Assembly (NCBI GenBank): GCA_023142805.1
Contig: JAGLIU010000031.1
Coordinates: 1-5,171 of the forward strand
Source: Candidatus Omnitrophota bacterium
GTDB lineage: Bacteria; Omnitrophota; Gorgyraeia; Tantalellales; Tantalellaceae
DNA length: 5,171 nucleotides
Direction of reading: 5' to 3'
Part shown: one piece after another, positions 1 through 4,528 of the stretch
Position numbering within the stretch: the stretch's first letter is position 1
Layout: each line of letters begins with the position of its first letter
Notes under the pieces: generated by a model
Told to the model about the DNA's origin: nothing
Databases searched by the model: none
The model's input: the letters and a program-made list of their open reading frames with translations, nothing else
Position numbers and translations under genes: made by a program

Positions 1-31
1 TAACCAAAAAAATTCAAAAAAGGGAAACAAA

Positions 32-472
32 ATGGAAAAAAACCAGATTGTCTACTCGATATCGAACGATGATAAGATAAATATGATGTCTGCGCCAAAC
101 GACGAACGGAAAAGACCTTGCCCGATCTTAAATAAGTTCTGTGAATACTATTTACGGCAAGACGCTTCATCCTATGAGGCCACAGTCGAATTTTGCTCTC
201 ACCCTTCCAACCCGAAGCACGACCACGAAGGAAGTTGCAGGCAGGCGTTGTGCCCTGTTTTTTTAGCCGAGACACAGAGCAAGCAACGCCTGAGAAGTGG
301 TATGTATGGTGAAACAGAACGTGTTAAAATGGGTAAATTTACTATATGCAGACAAAGCCCAGACTGCGGGGACAACAGTGTCTGGATTGAAAACGGTGAT
401 GGAGAAGGGGCTGCGTTTGAGGATTCATTACTTGAGCCGGTGATAAAAAATTTTTTTGACACACATTTTTAA
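32..472 (+). CDS. Cysteine-rich small phage protein, function unknown (146 aa)
   Basis: I do not recognise a named family. The start is the ATG six bases after AGGGA (21-25). The N-terminal two thirds carry a cysteine/histidine cluster: C30, C37, C55, H57, H63, H65, C69 and C74, with two further cysteines at C106 and C112. This pattern suits a zinc- or iron-binding mini-domain. The last 45 residues look like a separate module with an SVWIENGDGEG stretch (about 116-126) and an acidic, aromatic C-terminus (LEPVIKNFFDTHF). From memory, this resembles a short tail shared by many phage-encoded hypothetical proteins. No signal peptide or membrane segment is visible. It is the first gene of a tightly packed cluster, with the next start only 10 bases after its stop. 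A metal-binding regulatory or host-takeover role is a guess. The coding call is firm and the function is open. Confidence 0.8.
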   Translation: MEKNQIVYSISNDDKINMMSAPNDERKRPCPILNKFCEYYLRQDASSYEATVEFCSHPSNPKHDHEGSCRQALCPVFLAETQSKQRLRSGMYGETERVKMGKFTICRQSPDCGDNSVWIENGDGEGAAFEDSLLEPVIKNFFDTHF

Positions 473-482
473 AGGTAAAATC

Positions 483-668
483 ATGAAAAAATACAAATAC
501 ATAATAATTACCGACGATGGAAATATTTTCAAATCACACGATCTAACAGAAGATGAACTATCTGCCTGTGACGATGGCAGTCTCGTCATAATCGACATCG
601 AAAAAATGAAATATTATTTTGACAGCAAATGGGTTTCTTTGGATTCGTGGACTATTTTGGAGAAATAG
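483..668 (+). CDS. Small conserved-type phage hypothetical protein (61 aa)
   Basis: The frame is open from 456, but the ATG at 483 is the better start. It follows AAAGGT (471-476) at normal spacing and avoids overlapping the upstream gene. The protein begins MKKYKYIIITDDGN and has an acidic middle (LTEDELSACDDGS, about 25-37), followed by a beta-like stretch with KYYFDSKW. The layout 'TDDG, LTEDE, ACDDG, YY-W' resembles, from memory, small hypothetical proteins found in accessory clusters of many phages, none with a function known to me. It has no membrane segment and no catalytic motif. The next gene starts 3 bases after the stop, and that gene's ribosome site lies inside the final codons here, so the two are probably translated together. 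Confidence 0.75.
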   Translation: MKKYKYIIITDDGNIFKSHDLTEDELSACDDGSLVIIDIEKMKYYFDSKWVSLDSWTILEK

Positions 669-670
669 AT

Positions 671-865
671 ATGAGATATTTTGTAGGAGACTTTCTTGAT
701 CCGAAAAAAGAAACAGATATCGAGTTTGAAGATTTTGACGAGGCCAAAATAAAATTTGCCGAGTTGTCAGTTGAAAAGGTGAATTTTATCGTAGGTTTTT
801 GGAGTGACGGCAACGATTACGCTGAACAGATTGCCATTAACGGTGAAATTTTTAATCCTGCATGA
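671..865 (+). CDS. Small acidic hypothetical protein (64 aa)
   Basis: The frame is open from 629, but the ATG at 671 is preferred because GGAG (659-662) sits eight bases upstream and the longer version would overlap the previous gene by 40 bases. The product begins MRYFVGDFLDPKKE, continues with an acidic amphipathic stretch (DIEFEDFDEAKIKFAEL) and ends with a beta-like segment (INGEIFNPA). It is soluble-looking, with no cysteines and no recognisable domain. Its stop overlaps the spacer of the next ribosome site (865-869), as expected for a polycistronic phage message. Function is unknown. It could be an inhibitor or DNA-mimic type accessory protein because it is small and acidic, but nothing in the sequence proves that. 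Confidence 0.7.
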   Translation: MRYFVGDFLDPKKETDIEFEDFDEAKIKFAELSVEKVNFIVGFWSDGNDYAEQIAINGEIFNPA

Positions 866-875
866 AGGAAAAAAT

Positions 876-1202
876 ATGTCTAACCTAACAAATTCTACGC
901 CTAGGACTAAAAAAGGAGATGCCAAAATGAGAGAAAAAAGTGAACCAATTAACGAACGTGCCAGAGGTCAAGTTGATGCGGTGGTTATGTGTGATGATGG
1001 ATATGGCTTATTCCTAAGCCCATGTAAGAATTGCTATAAAAGGAGCGTGGCAAGCAAGGGGCCTGTTGCGAGGAAAGGGTACTACTGTAAAGATTTGATA
1101 TGGGATAGTCGGGGCCTTTGGAGTGCTGGTAATGGCTTTGAAGATGAAGGGGCTAAGAAACGAGGAAAATGTGAAAACCAATTTATTGTCAAAGAGGCAT
1201 AA
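876..1202 (+). CDS. Cysteine-containing hypothetical protein with two possible starts (108 or 91 aa)
   Basis: Two starts are plausible. ATG 876 follows AAGGA (865-869) by six bases and gives 108 aa. ATG 927 follows a stronger AAGGAG (913-918) by eight bases and gives 91 aa. I list the longer form because its ribosome site is also good and it fits the gap after the previous gene. The first 17 residues are low-complexity and polar (NLTNSTPRTKKGDAK) and may be dispensable. The conserved-looking core has a cysteine (VVMCDDGYG), then SPCKNC, GYYCKD and GKCENQ, which together could bind one zinc as a zinc-ribbon-like fold. The C-terminus is basic and glycine-rich. I do not recognise a family. A small nucleic-acid-binding or regulatory protein is the most natural guess. 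Confidence 0.72.
   Translation: MSNLTNSTPRTKKGDAKMREKSEPINERARGQVDAVVMCDDGYGLFLSPCKNCYKRSVASKGPVARKGYYCKDLIWDSRGLWSAGNGFEDEGAKKRGKCENQFIVKEA
909..925 (+). promoter_or_regulatory. Strong internal ribosome site, one copy of a repeated 17-base leader
   Basis: Six A residues followed by GGAGATGCCAA lead into the ATG at 927. The same 17 bases, with a single change (A919 versus G1505), precede the four-codon frame at 1514. The strength of this site favours 927 as an alternative, and possibly the main, start of the gene around it. Confidence 0.55.
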
Positions 1203-1217
1203 CGACTTTAATAAGCT

Positions 1218-1245
1218 GACCACTGCACTCAGTTGGTTCGATTTT
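1218..1245 (+). terminator. Possible weak intrinsic terminator
   Basis: In the 77-base gap between two small genes, GACC-ACTG (1218-1225) can pair with CAGT-T-GGTT (1230-1238) around a CACT loop. This gives eight pairs, including one wobble, with one bulged T. TTTT follows at 1242-1245 after a short interruption. The stem is modest and the T tract short, so it may only attenuate or may be chance. Confidence 0.3.
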
Positions 1246-1279
1246 AGCCATTCTTGCCATTAATTTTAAGGAGAGGGAA

Positions 1280-1495
1280 ATGCCTGTTTACTCCGTAAAA
1301 AAAATAGAAAAAAGCAGAAAACCGTGGCTATGTGCAACGTGCCGGAAATGGTTTGAGGATGCCCCAAAACTCCGATTGTTTGGTTGCGGGTGTGTCGGTG
1401 ATTCACCATATGTAATTTATGAATGCTTGCTATGCGCTGCATTATCAAAAGATGAGCGTTTTCAGGCTGCTCTTTTAAGTAATTCTGCCACATAA
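1280..1495 (+). CDS. Zinc-ribbon-like mini-protein (71 aa)
   Basis: The start is ATG 1280, six bases after AAGGAG (1268-1273). The protein has three paired cysteine knuckles: C18-x2-C21 (CATC), C36-x-C38 (CGC) and C49-x2-C52 (CLLC). These six cysteines within 35 residues are the hallmark of a small zinc-binding or treble-clef/ribbon domain. The N-terminal 15 residues are basic (KKIEKSRKPW) and could contact nucleic acid. The C-terminus is an alanine-rich helix. It lacks a partner domain, so catalysis is unlikely and a binding or adaptor role is more likely. I cannot assign a named family. The spacing of the knuckles makes the coding call convincing despite the short length. The sequence immediately after the stop is the strong ribosome site of a four-codon frame. 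Confidence 0.78.
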   Translation: MPVYSVKKIEKSRKPWLCATCRKWFEDAPKLRLFGCGCVGDSPYVIYECLLCAALSKDERFQAALLSNSAT

Positions 1496-1511
1496 AAAAA
1501 GGAGGTGCCAA
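1495..1511 (+). promoter_or_regulatory. Near-consensus ribosome site in front of a four-codon frame
   Basis: AAAAAAGGAGGTGCCAA contains the near-consensus Shine-Dalgarno AAAGGAGGT. It is the best ribosome site in the window and differs by one base from the leader at 909-925. It serves only the MKRK micro-frame, so either a gene body has been lost or the site has another role. Confidence 0.6.
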
Positions 1512-1513
1512 TA

Positions 1514-1528
1514 ATGAAACGTAAATAA
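1514..1528 (+). other. Four-codon micro-frame (MKRK) with tandem stops, gene remnant or leader peptide
   Basis: ATG AAA CGT AAA TAA, followed directly by a second TAA, lies seven bases after GGAGGT (1501-1506). Reading on in the same frame past the two stops gives EKFVRQ and then TGA, so a simple read-through does not restore a gene. A strong hairpin follows 38 bases later (1567-1592). The pieces are those of a leader peptide plus attenuator, or of a gene whose body has been deleted. Nothing here proves translation has a function. Confidence 0.3.
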
Positions 1529-1566
1529 TAAGAAAAATTCGTCAGGCAATGAGCGGATTTTAAACA

Positions 1567-1592
1567 AAGCCGGGTCTGTTATGGCCCGGCTT
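1567..1592 (+). terminator. GC-rich hairpin, probable intrinsic terminator with a poor T tract
   Basis: AAGCCGGGTC (1567-1576) pairs with GGCCCGGCTT (1583-1592) around a six-base loop (TGTTAT), giving ten pairs with one G-U. This is a very stable stem located in the only sizeable gap between the first gene cluster and the MazG-like gene. The following bases (ATTGAAC) are not a true T run, so termination may be partial. The structure could instead be an RNA-processing or stability element. Confidence 0.5.
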
Positions 1593-1673
1593 ATTGAACA
1601 TATTTCACACAGTTACAATACAAACCTAACAAAACGGTTTAAGTATGAAAAAAGATAAGGAAAAGGAGAAAAA

Positions 1674-1991
1674 ATGAACCAAAAAAACAGAGATGATTTA
1701 ATCAAGTTCAGGCAAGACAGAAAATGGGAAGAATATCACACAGAATTAGCTCTAGTACATGCTATAGGTGTTGAGTTTGGGGAGTTATCCAGACTATTTC
1801 AGTGGGGAATGAAACCATCCAGGGAACGTGTGGGTGAAGAAATAGCCGACATGTTGATCTATCTTGAATATCTTGCTGTTAAATTCGATCTTAATTCGGA
1901 AATAATTGTGGAGGAAAAAATAGAGAAAAATAGAGAAAAATATTTTCTCGGCGTGGATCATGCGAAACGGAAAGGATGGAATAAGCCTTGA
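1674..1991 (+). CDS. MazG-like nucleoside triphosphate pyrophosphohydrolase (105 aa)
   Basis: This is an all-alpha NTP pyrophosphatase of the MazG / dCTP-pyrophosphatase group. Such enzymes hydrolyse (d)NTPs to monophosphates and pyrophosphate using a four-helix bundle and magnesium. The metal-binding signature is visible: E34-x2-E37 in VEFGELSRLFQW (the usual form is EAGEL), then E56-x2-D59 in GEEIADMLIYLEYLA. The closing helix KIEKNREKYF (82-91) matches the family's K-N-KY substrate-side motif, although the usual proline after the tyrosine is F91 here. The length matches single-domain family members. The start is ATG 1674, five bases after AAGGAG (1663-1668). Phages often carry this enzyme to adjust the nucleotide pool or to lower alarmone signals. 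Which substrate applies here cannot be read. It sits just upstream of the replication genes, which fits. Confidence 0.88.
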   Translation: MNQKNRDDLIKFRQDRKWEEYHTELALVHAIGVEFGELSRLFQWGMKPSRERVGEEIADMLIYLEYLAVKFDLNSEIIVEEKIEKNREKYFLGVDHAKRKGWNKP

Positions 1992-2069
1992 TCATTTATC
2001 AAATATAGGTTAAAGTAATTTGTCGGGTTGACAACCGGCGAGCACAAACAAAACAGAGAGGACATAATT

Positions 2070-2174
2070 TTGAATCTAAAAAAGCAGTTCCAACAGCGTG
2101 AAGCGGGTAAAGCCCCGTTGGCTTCTCTTTGTGCCATGTCAAGCGCGTTGTTGGAACTGCTTTTTTGTATTTAA
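2070..2174 (+). CDS. Possible 34-codon small protein or leader peptide inside the inverted repeat
   Basis: A TTG start at 2070 lies seven bases after AGAGAGGA (2055-2062), and the frame runs to TAA 2172-2174, just before the nuclease ribosome site. The product would have a polar, basic N-terminus (NLKKQFQQREAGK) and a hydrophobic C-terminal half (APLASLCAMSSALLELLFCI), like a tiny membrane peptide or toxin. The frame covers the whole inverted repeat: the left arm encodes KKQFQQ and the right arm encodes LLELLF. A ribosome on this frame would melt the hairpin, so it could act as an attenuation leader for the nuclease and replication genes. However, a strong structured RNA could contain an open frame by chance. 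TTG is a weak start, although TTG also appears to start the gene at 4325. Confidence 0.33.
   Translation: MNLKKQFQQREAGKAPLASLCAMSSALLELLFCI
2078..2166 (+). repeat. Long-armed inverted repeat, candidate structured RNA or bidirectional terminator
   Basis: The 18 bases at 2078-2095 (AAAAAAGCAGTTCCAACA) are the exact reverse complement of 2149-2166. Pairing continues five more base pairs inward, 2096-2100 with 2144-2148, with two wobbles, giving a 23-pair stem. The enclosed 43 bases can form alternative small hairpins: CGGG 2104-2107 with CCCG 2114-2117, or AAGCC 2110-2114 with GGCTT 2120-2124. The outer ends are A6 and T6, so it could terminate transcription on either strand. At 2101-2160 I count 55% GC, against 20-32% in the neighbouring nuclease gene, so the element differs in composition from its neighbour. 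Alternatives are a small regulatory RNA, an attenuator, an insertion scar, or an integron-type recombination site. Confidence 0.88.
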
Positions 2175-2184
2175 GGTGGTAAAA

Positions 2185-2784
2185 ATGCCTGTCTTGGAAA
2201 GTGAAAAAGAACTAGAGGACTATTTATTTTCTTTTATCGAAGACCCTGAAGGGCCTGATTGTTTTGAATATATAAATAATGAAAATTTAATATTCAGACA
2301 AGTTGATATAGGAGGAGCAGGAATTATAGACATGCTTGTTATGTCTATTGAACAGGATTTTGATTTTTTTGAAGTAACATTAACAATAATCGAAATCAAA
2401 AAAGGTAAAATAAATCTTCAAGCATTAGGTCAAATATCAAGATATAAAGTAGGGCTGGAAGATTTTTTATCTACTTTACCCAGAAAAAGAAAAAAATTAA
2501 TTAAAATTGATTGTGTTTTGTTAGGCTTTAAATATGCTGACGATGATGCTTGGGCTGTAGTAAAAAATTGTAGTTGGATTGATGTTATTTTTTATGACAT
2601 TTCTTTTTCTGGGATAACTTTTGAAGCACACAATGGATTTTATTTTAATAAATTTGGGTCAGCTGATAAAATATTATCTGATCCAAAAATTGCTAAACGT
2701 TATTTAGATAGTCTGAAGGTATTCAGCAGAGAAAAGAAAAGTTATAAAAAATATCTGCGTAGTCGGCTAAGTAATAATGTATAG
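2185..2784 (+). CDS. PD-(D/E)XK nuclease-family protein, AT-rich likely insertion (199 aa)
   Basis: The start is ATG 2185, five bases after AAGGTGG (2173-2179). An upstream GTG at 2098 would lie inside the hairpin and is less likely. The core looks like a PD-(D/E)XK fold of the type seen in NucS/DUF91-like and many restriction-type proteins: G42-x-G-IID (catalytic D49), a beta strand ending in E70-I71-K72 (the E-x-K motif), then a helix with ALGQISRY (80-87) carrying the usual Q and Y. Such proteins are metal-dependent DNA or RNA endonucleases, or inactive binding derivatives. All three expected catalytic positions are present here. The basic tail (REKKSYKKYLRSR) may bind nucleic acid. Four 60-base blocks I counted gave 20-32% GC, well below the genes around it, which suggests recent acquisition. 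Its end overlaps the next start by eight bases. A phage-defence, exclusion or homing role is possible but not shown. Confidence 0.72.
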   Translation: MPVLESEKELEDYLFSFIEDPEGPDCFEYINNENLIFRQVDIGGAGIIDMLVMSIEQDFDFFEVTLTIIEIKKGKINLQALGQISRYKVGLEDFLSTLPRKRKKLIKIDCVLLGFKYADDDAWAVVKNCSWIDVIFYDISFSGITFEAHNGFYFNKFGSADKILSDPKIAKRYLDSLKVFSREKKSYKKYLRSRLSNNV

Positions 2785-3562
2785 AGGGTTCACTAAAGCT
2801 TACAGAAAAGAACTTAATAGCCAAATTTGGCTTATGCCTCCCGTCTACCATCGAGTTTGGTTTATTTTAAGACAAAAAGTCAAGTACATATCATGTATTT
2901 TCCCAACACGAAAAGGGTATGGAATCCATCTTAATCCAGGGCAGCTGATAACCAGTTTTGATCAAATAAGCCAATGGGCTGCATGGACAGAATGGGGTAA
3001 AGAAAAAAAGCCAAACAAGAAAACAATTAAGGCAGTTATTGACTGGTTGAAGGCCAACAAAATGATAGCTGTAGAAAGTAACACTTCAGGGACGTATATA
3101 AACATCACAAATTGGGACATTTATCAACATGAAGATGCCGAGAAGGTAACGAAAAGGAAACGACTTGCGGACACAGTTAAAGAAGAGTTCAATAAGGGTA
3201 AGAATAAAAAGCTTTTAAAGAAAAGTATAAAAAGAAAATTTATAAAACCATCTCTCGAAGAGATTAACCAATATTGTCTTGAAAGAAAAAACGATGTCGA
3301 TTCTGAGAAATGGTTGAGTTATTATGAAAGCAATGGCTGGAAAGTTGGGAAAAATTCGATGAAAGATTGGAAGGCCGCGATCAGAACATGGGAAAAGAAT
3401 AATTTTGGCAATGGCAAAAAATCAAATCAAAAATACCAACCCAGAACACTTGCAGATCAAAGAGAGCTTGAAAATGACGAAATCGCAAAAAGACTCAACT
3501 TGGAATACGAAAAAAATAACCCAAGCCCAAATCAATCAGGTCATGGCCTCCTGGAAGATTAG
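2777..3562 (+). CDS. Phage replication initiation protein, winged-helix type (261 aa)
   Basis: The N-terminal 118 residues look like a winged-helix DNA-binding domain of phage initiators (lambda O / DnaD-like): YRGFTKAYRKELNSQIW, then HLNPGQLITSFDQIS, a recognition-helix region rich in lysine (KPNKKTIKAVIDWLKANKMI) and a wing strand (GTYINITNWDIYQ). A very basic linker follows (about 122-156). The module at 158-210, with YYESNGWKVGKNSMKDWKAAIRTWE, is a characteristic C-terminal motif of phage replisome organisers. The last 50 residues are polar and probably disordered. The ATG at 2777 gives the usual MYRG beginning but has no clear ribosome site and overlaps the end of the nuclease gene, so translation is probably coupled. 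It should bind the phage origin and recruit the helicase through the protein encoded next. Confidence 0.78.
   Translation: MYRGFTKAYRKELNSQIWLMPPVYHRVWFILRQKVKYISCIFPTRKGYGIHLNPGQLITSFDQISQWAAWTEWGKEKKPNKKTIKAVIDWLKANKMIAVESNTSGTYINITNWDIYQHEDAEKVTKRKRLADTVKEEFNKGKNKKLLKKSIKRKFIKPSLEEINQYCLERKNDVDSEKWLSYYESNGWKVGKNSMKDWKAAIRTWEKNNFGNGKKSNQKYQPRTLADQRELENDEIAKRLNLEYEKNNPSPNQSGHGLLED
3181..3250 (+). other. A-rich stretch within the initiator gene, candidate origin unwinding region
   Basis: I count 34 A and 13 G or C in the 60 bases at 3181-3240. The stretch encodes the lysine-rich linker between the two domains of the initiator. In lambda, the origin lies inside gene O in an equivalent middle position. 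I could not find clear iterons beside it, so this remains a weak positional argument. Confidence 0.22.
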
Positions 3563-3953
3563 ATACCCGGAAACCCGTTATACATCCAGCCAAATGATTG
3601 TGCTTTCCAGGGAGTATTACGAAGACCTTGTTGACGAGATCCCAGTAGAGATATTCGACGATACAATCAAACAGACCCGAAAGACGTGCCGTTATTTTCC
3701 GAAAGTTGTCGATATCATTTTGGCAAGGGATATCGTCGCCAGCCGGACCATTGCAATTCGGCGCACGGCCTTACCAGAGCAAACCTCAGAGCATGATTTA
3801 ACGCCTGAAGAAATTGAAGTAAATAAACGGCGCCTGAAGATTATACGAGCTGTTGCAACGAACAGGATCACTTTTAATCAGGGTCTTGAAAGACTTGAGG
3901 AACTGAAGACTCCCGGCGTGTTTGAGGGACGATTATTTGAGGAGGCAAAATAA
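3474..3953 (+). CDS. Probable replicative-helicase loader, G39P-like (159 aa)
   Basis: The chosen start is ATG 3474, seven bases after AGAGAG (3461-3466). The next ATG (3543) would remove the helix ITQAQINQV, which belongs to the domain. The first 85 residues match the pattern of the small helical loader/inhibitor domain known from phage SPP1 G39P: a helix ending in WKIRYPET, a second helix (REYYEDLVDEI), a third (EIFDDTIKQTRKT) and the closing FPKVVDIILARD (75-86). Such proteins bind a DnaB-type helicase and deliver it to the initiator at the origin. The rest is a charged helix (LTPEEIEVNKRRLKIIRAV) and an acidic C-terminus. The gene overlaps the initiator gene by 89 bases in another frame, which supports joint translation. 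The assignment rests on pattern and neighbourhood, and a DnaD- or DnaC-like accessory protein is the main alternative. Confidence 0.62.
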   Translation: MTKSQKDSTWNTKKITQAQINQVMASWKIRYPETRYTSSQMIVLSREYYEDLVDEIPVEIFDDTIKQTRKTCRYFPKVVDIILARDIVASRTIAIRRTALPEQTSEHDLTPEEIEVNKRRLKIIRAVATNRITFNQGLERLEELKTPGVFEGRLFEEAK

Positions 3954-3954
3954 A

Positions 3955-4143
3955 ATGGAAGGATGTATAGCATCACCGCATTGGGAAGCATGTAACACAT
4001 GCGAACACTACGGAGATGATGGATGTAATTTATCATATTTTGATTTGACGGTATATGATGAATATTGGATTCTTTGCGATGATTATGTAAAAAAAGAAGA
4101 AAATGAAAGCCGAGACCCGGAAAAATCGGTAAATGAAATATAA
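3955..4143 (+). CDS. Small cysteine-rich protein, probable metal binder (62 aa)
   Basis: ATG 3955 follows GGAGG (3941-3945) by nine bases and begins one base after the upstream stop. The frame is open further upstream, but that would overlap the loader gene. Cysteines at C4, C14, C17, C25 and C42 (ACNTCEHYGDDGC, then ILCDDYV) give a C-x2-C knuckle plus two further cysteines, as in mini zinc-ribbon proteins. The rest is acidic and aromatic (DLTVYDEYW) with a charged, flexible C-terminus (KKEENESRDPEKS). It resembles in design the 47-residue protein at 4685. No catalytic motif or membrane segment is seen. Function is unknown. Confidence 0.75.
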   Translation: MEGCIASPHWEACNTCEHYGDDGCNLSYFDLTVYDEYWILCDDYVKKEENESRDPEKSVNEI

Positions 4144-4288
4144 ATTCGAGATCTATCATCCAAACAGTCAACCATACAACTACGCCACACCAAAATTCAA
4201 AACCATGAAAGAGGCCCGGGAAACTCAGAAAAGATGGAATAAAGATTTTCCTGGATGCCGGGTGCCGTTAGAAACGGCTAATCATTGA
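4133..4288 (+). CDS. Small basic hypothetical protein (51 aa), overlapping its neighbour
   Basis: The frame opens with ATG 4133, which overlaps the end of the upstream gene by 11 bases, and runs to TGA 4286-4288. The product begins MKYKFEIYHPNSQPYNYA, then has a basic helix (KFKTMKEARETQKRWNKDF) and ends PGCRVPLETANH. The composition is protein-like and the frame fills what would otherwise be a 181-base gap between the genes at 3955 and 4325, so I accept it as a gene. The ribosome site is weak (GGT at 4128-4130), which suggests coupling to the upstream frame. The strand-then-helix pattern resembles many small phage proteins of unknown role. Near its end, GCCGTT-AGA-AACGGC (4264-4278) can form a short tight hairpin. 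Confidence 0.6.
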   Translation: MKYKFEIYHPNSQPYNYATPKFKTMKEARETQKRWNKDFPGCRVPLETANH

Positions 4289-4324
4289 TTGTCGAGATCG
4301 TTTGACCTGAAATAAGGAGAAATT

Positions 4325-4519
4325 TTGAGTGATACAAAAATTACCGGAAAAACAATATCCCACGGACGACAGACATACCGAACAGATATGGAGGGACATT
4401 GGCAGGTATTGATGTTCGGTTCTCACGGGCCAAATGACCCGCCTGTTGGCTTGAGCTGGAAATGGAGGCATATTCCGGCAGATAAAGTACCGAACGAAGT
4501 AAAAAAGATGGCGGAATAA
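4325..4519 (+). CDS. Small hypothetical protein with a TTG start (64 aa)
   Basis: The start codon is TTG at 4325, five bases after AAGGAG (4314-4319). The ATG codons further in the frame (4388 and 4411) lack such a site and would remove the N-terminus. The product begins with a polar segment (SDTKITGKTISHGRQTYRTD), then a tryptophan- and glycine-rich middle (GHWQVLMFGSHGPNDPP, LSWKWRHIP) and a charged helix (ADKVPNEVKKMAE). No cysteines or membrane segment are seen. I recognise no domain. The tight spacing to the next gene (stop at 4517-4519, with its ribosome site overlapping that stop) places it in the same transcript. Function is unknown. Confidence 0.65.
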   Translation: MSDTKITGKTISHGRQTYRTDMEGHWQVLMFGSHGPNDPPVGLSWKWRHIPADKVPNEVKKMAE

Positions 4520-4528
4520 GGAAAAATT

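Noticed and set aside
1594..1632. Promoter candidates TTGAAC/TACAAT and TTCACA/TAACAA before the MazG-like gene
   Set aside because: The first pair has a 14-base spacer and the second has a poor minus-10. Neither is convincing.
1645..1677. Ten-codon frame MKKDKEKEKK overlapping the MazG-like start as ATGA
   Set aside because: It is only a reading of the A- and G-rich ribosome-site region, with no ribosome site of its own.
1988..2016. Promoter-like pair TTGATC, 17 bases, TAAAGT after the MazG-like gene
   Set aside because: Each hexamer matches consensus at only four positions, and such matches are common by chance in AT-rich DNA. It is possible but not supported.
2028..2033. Perfect TTGACA minus-35 hexamer within a small palindrome
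   Set aside because: No minus-10-like sequence occurs 16-18 bases downstream (the bases there are AAACAG or similar).
2078..2166. Retron or CRISPR-associated RNA
   Set aside because: There is no reverse transcriptase, Cas gene or repeat array anywhere in the window.
2098..2184. GTG-start extension of the nuclease gene by 29 residues
   Set aside because: It lies inside the inverted repeat, has no ribosome site and adds a cysteine- and tryptophan-rich stretch unlike the rest. ATG 2185 has AAGGTGG at correct spacing.
4264..4278. Perfect six-pair hairpin GCCGTT-AGA-AACGGC
   Set aside because: It lies inside a coding frame, has a three-base loop and no T tract, so it is not a terminator and is probably chance.
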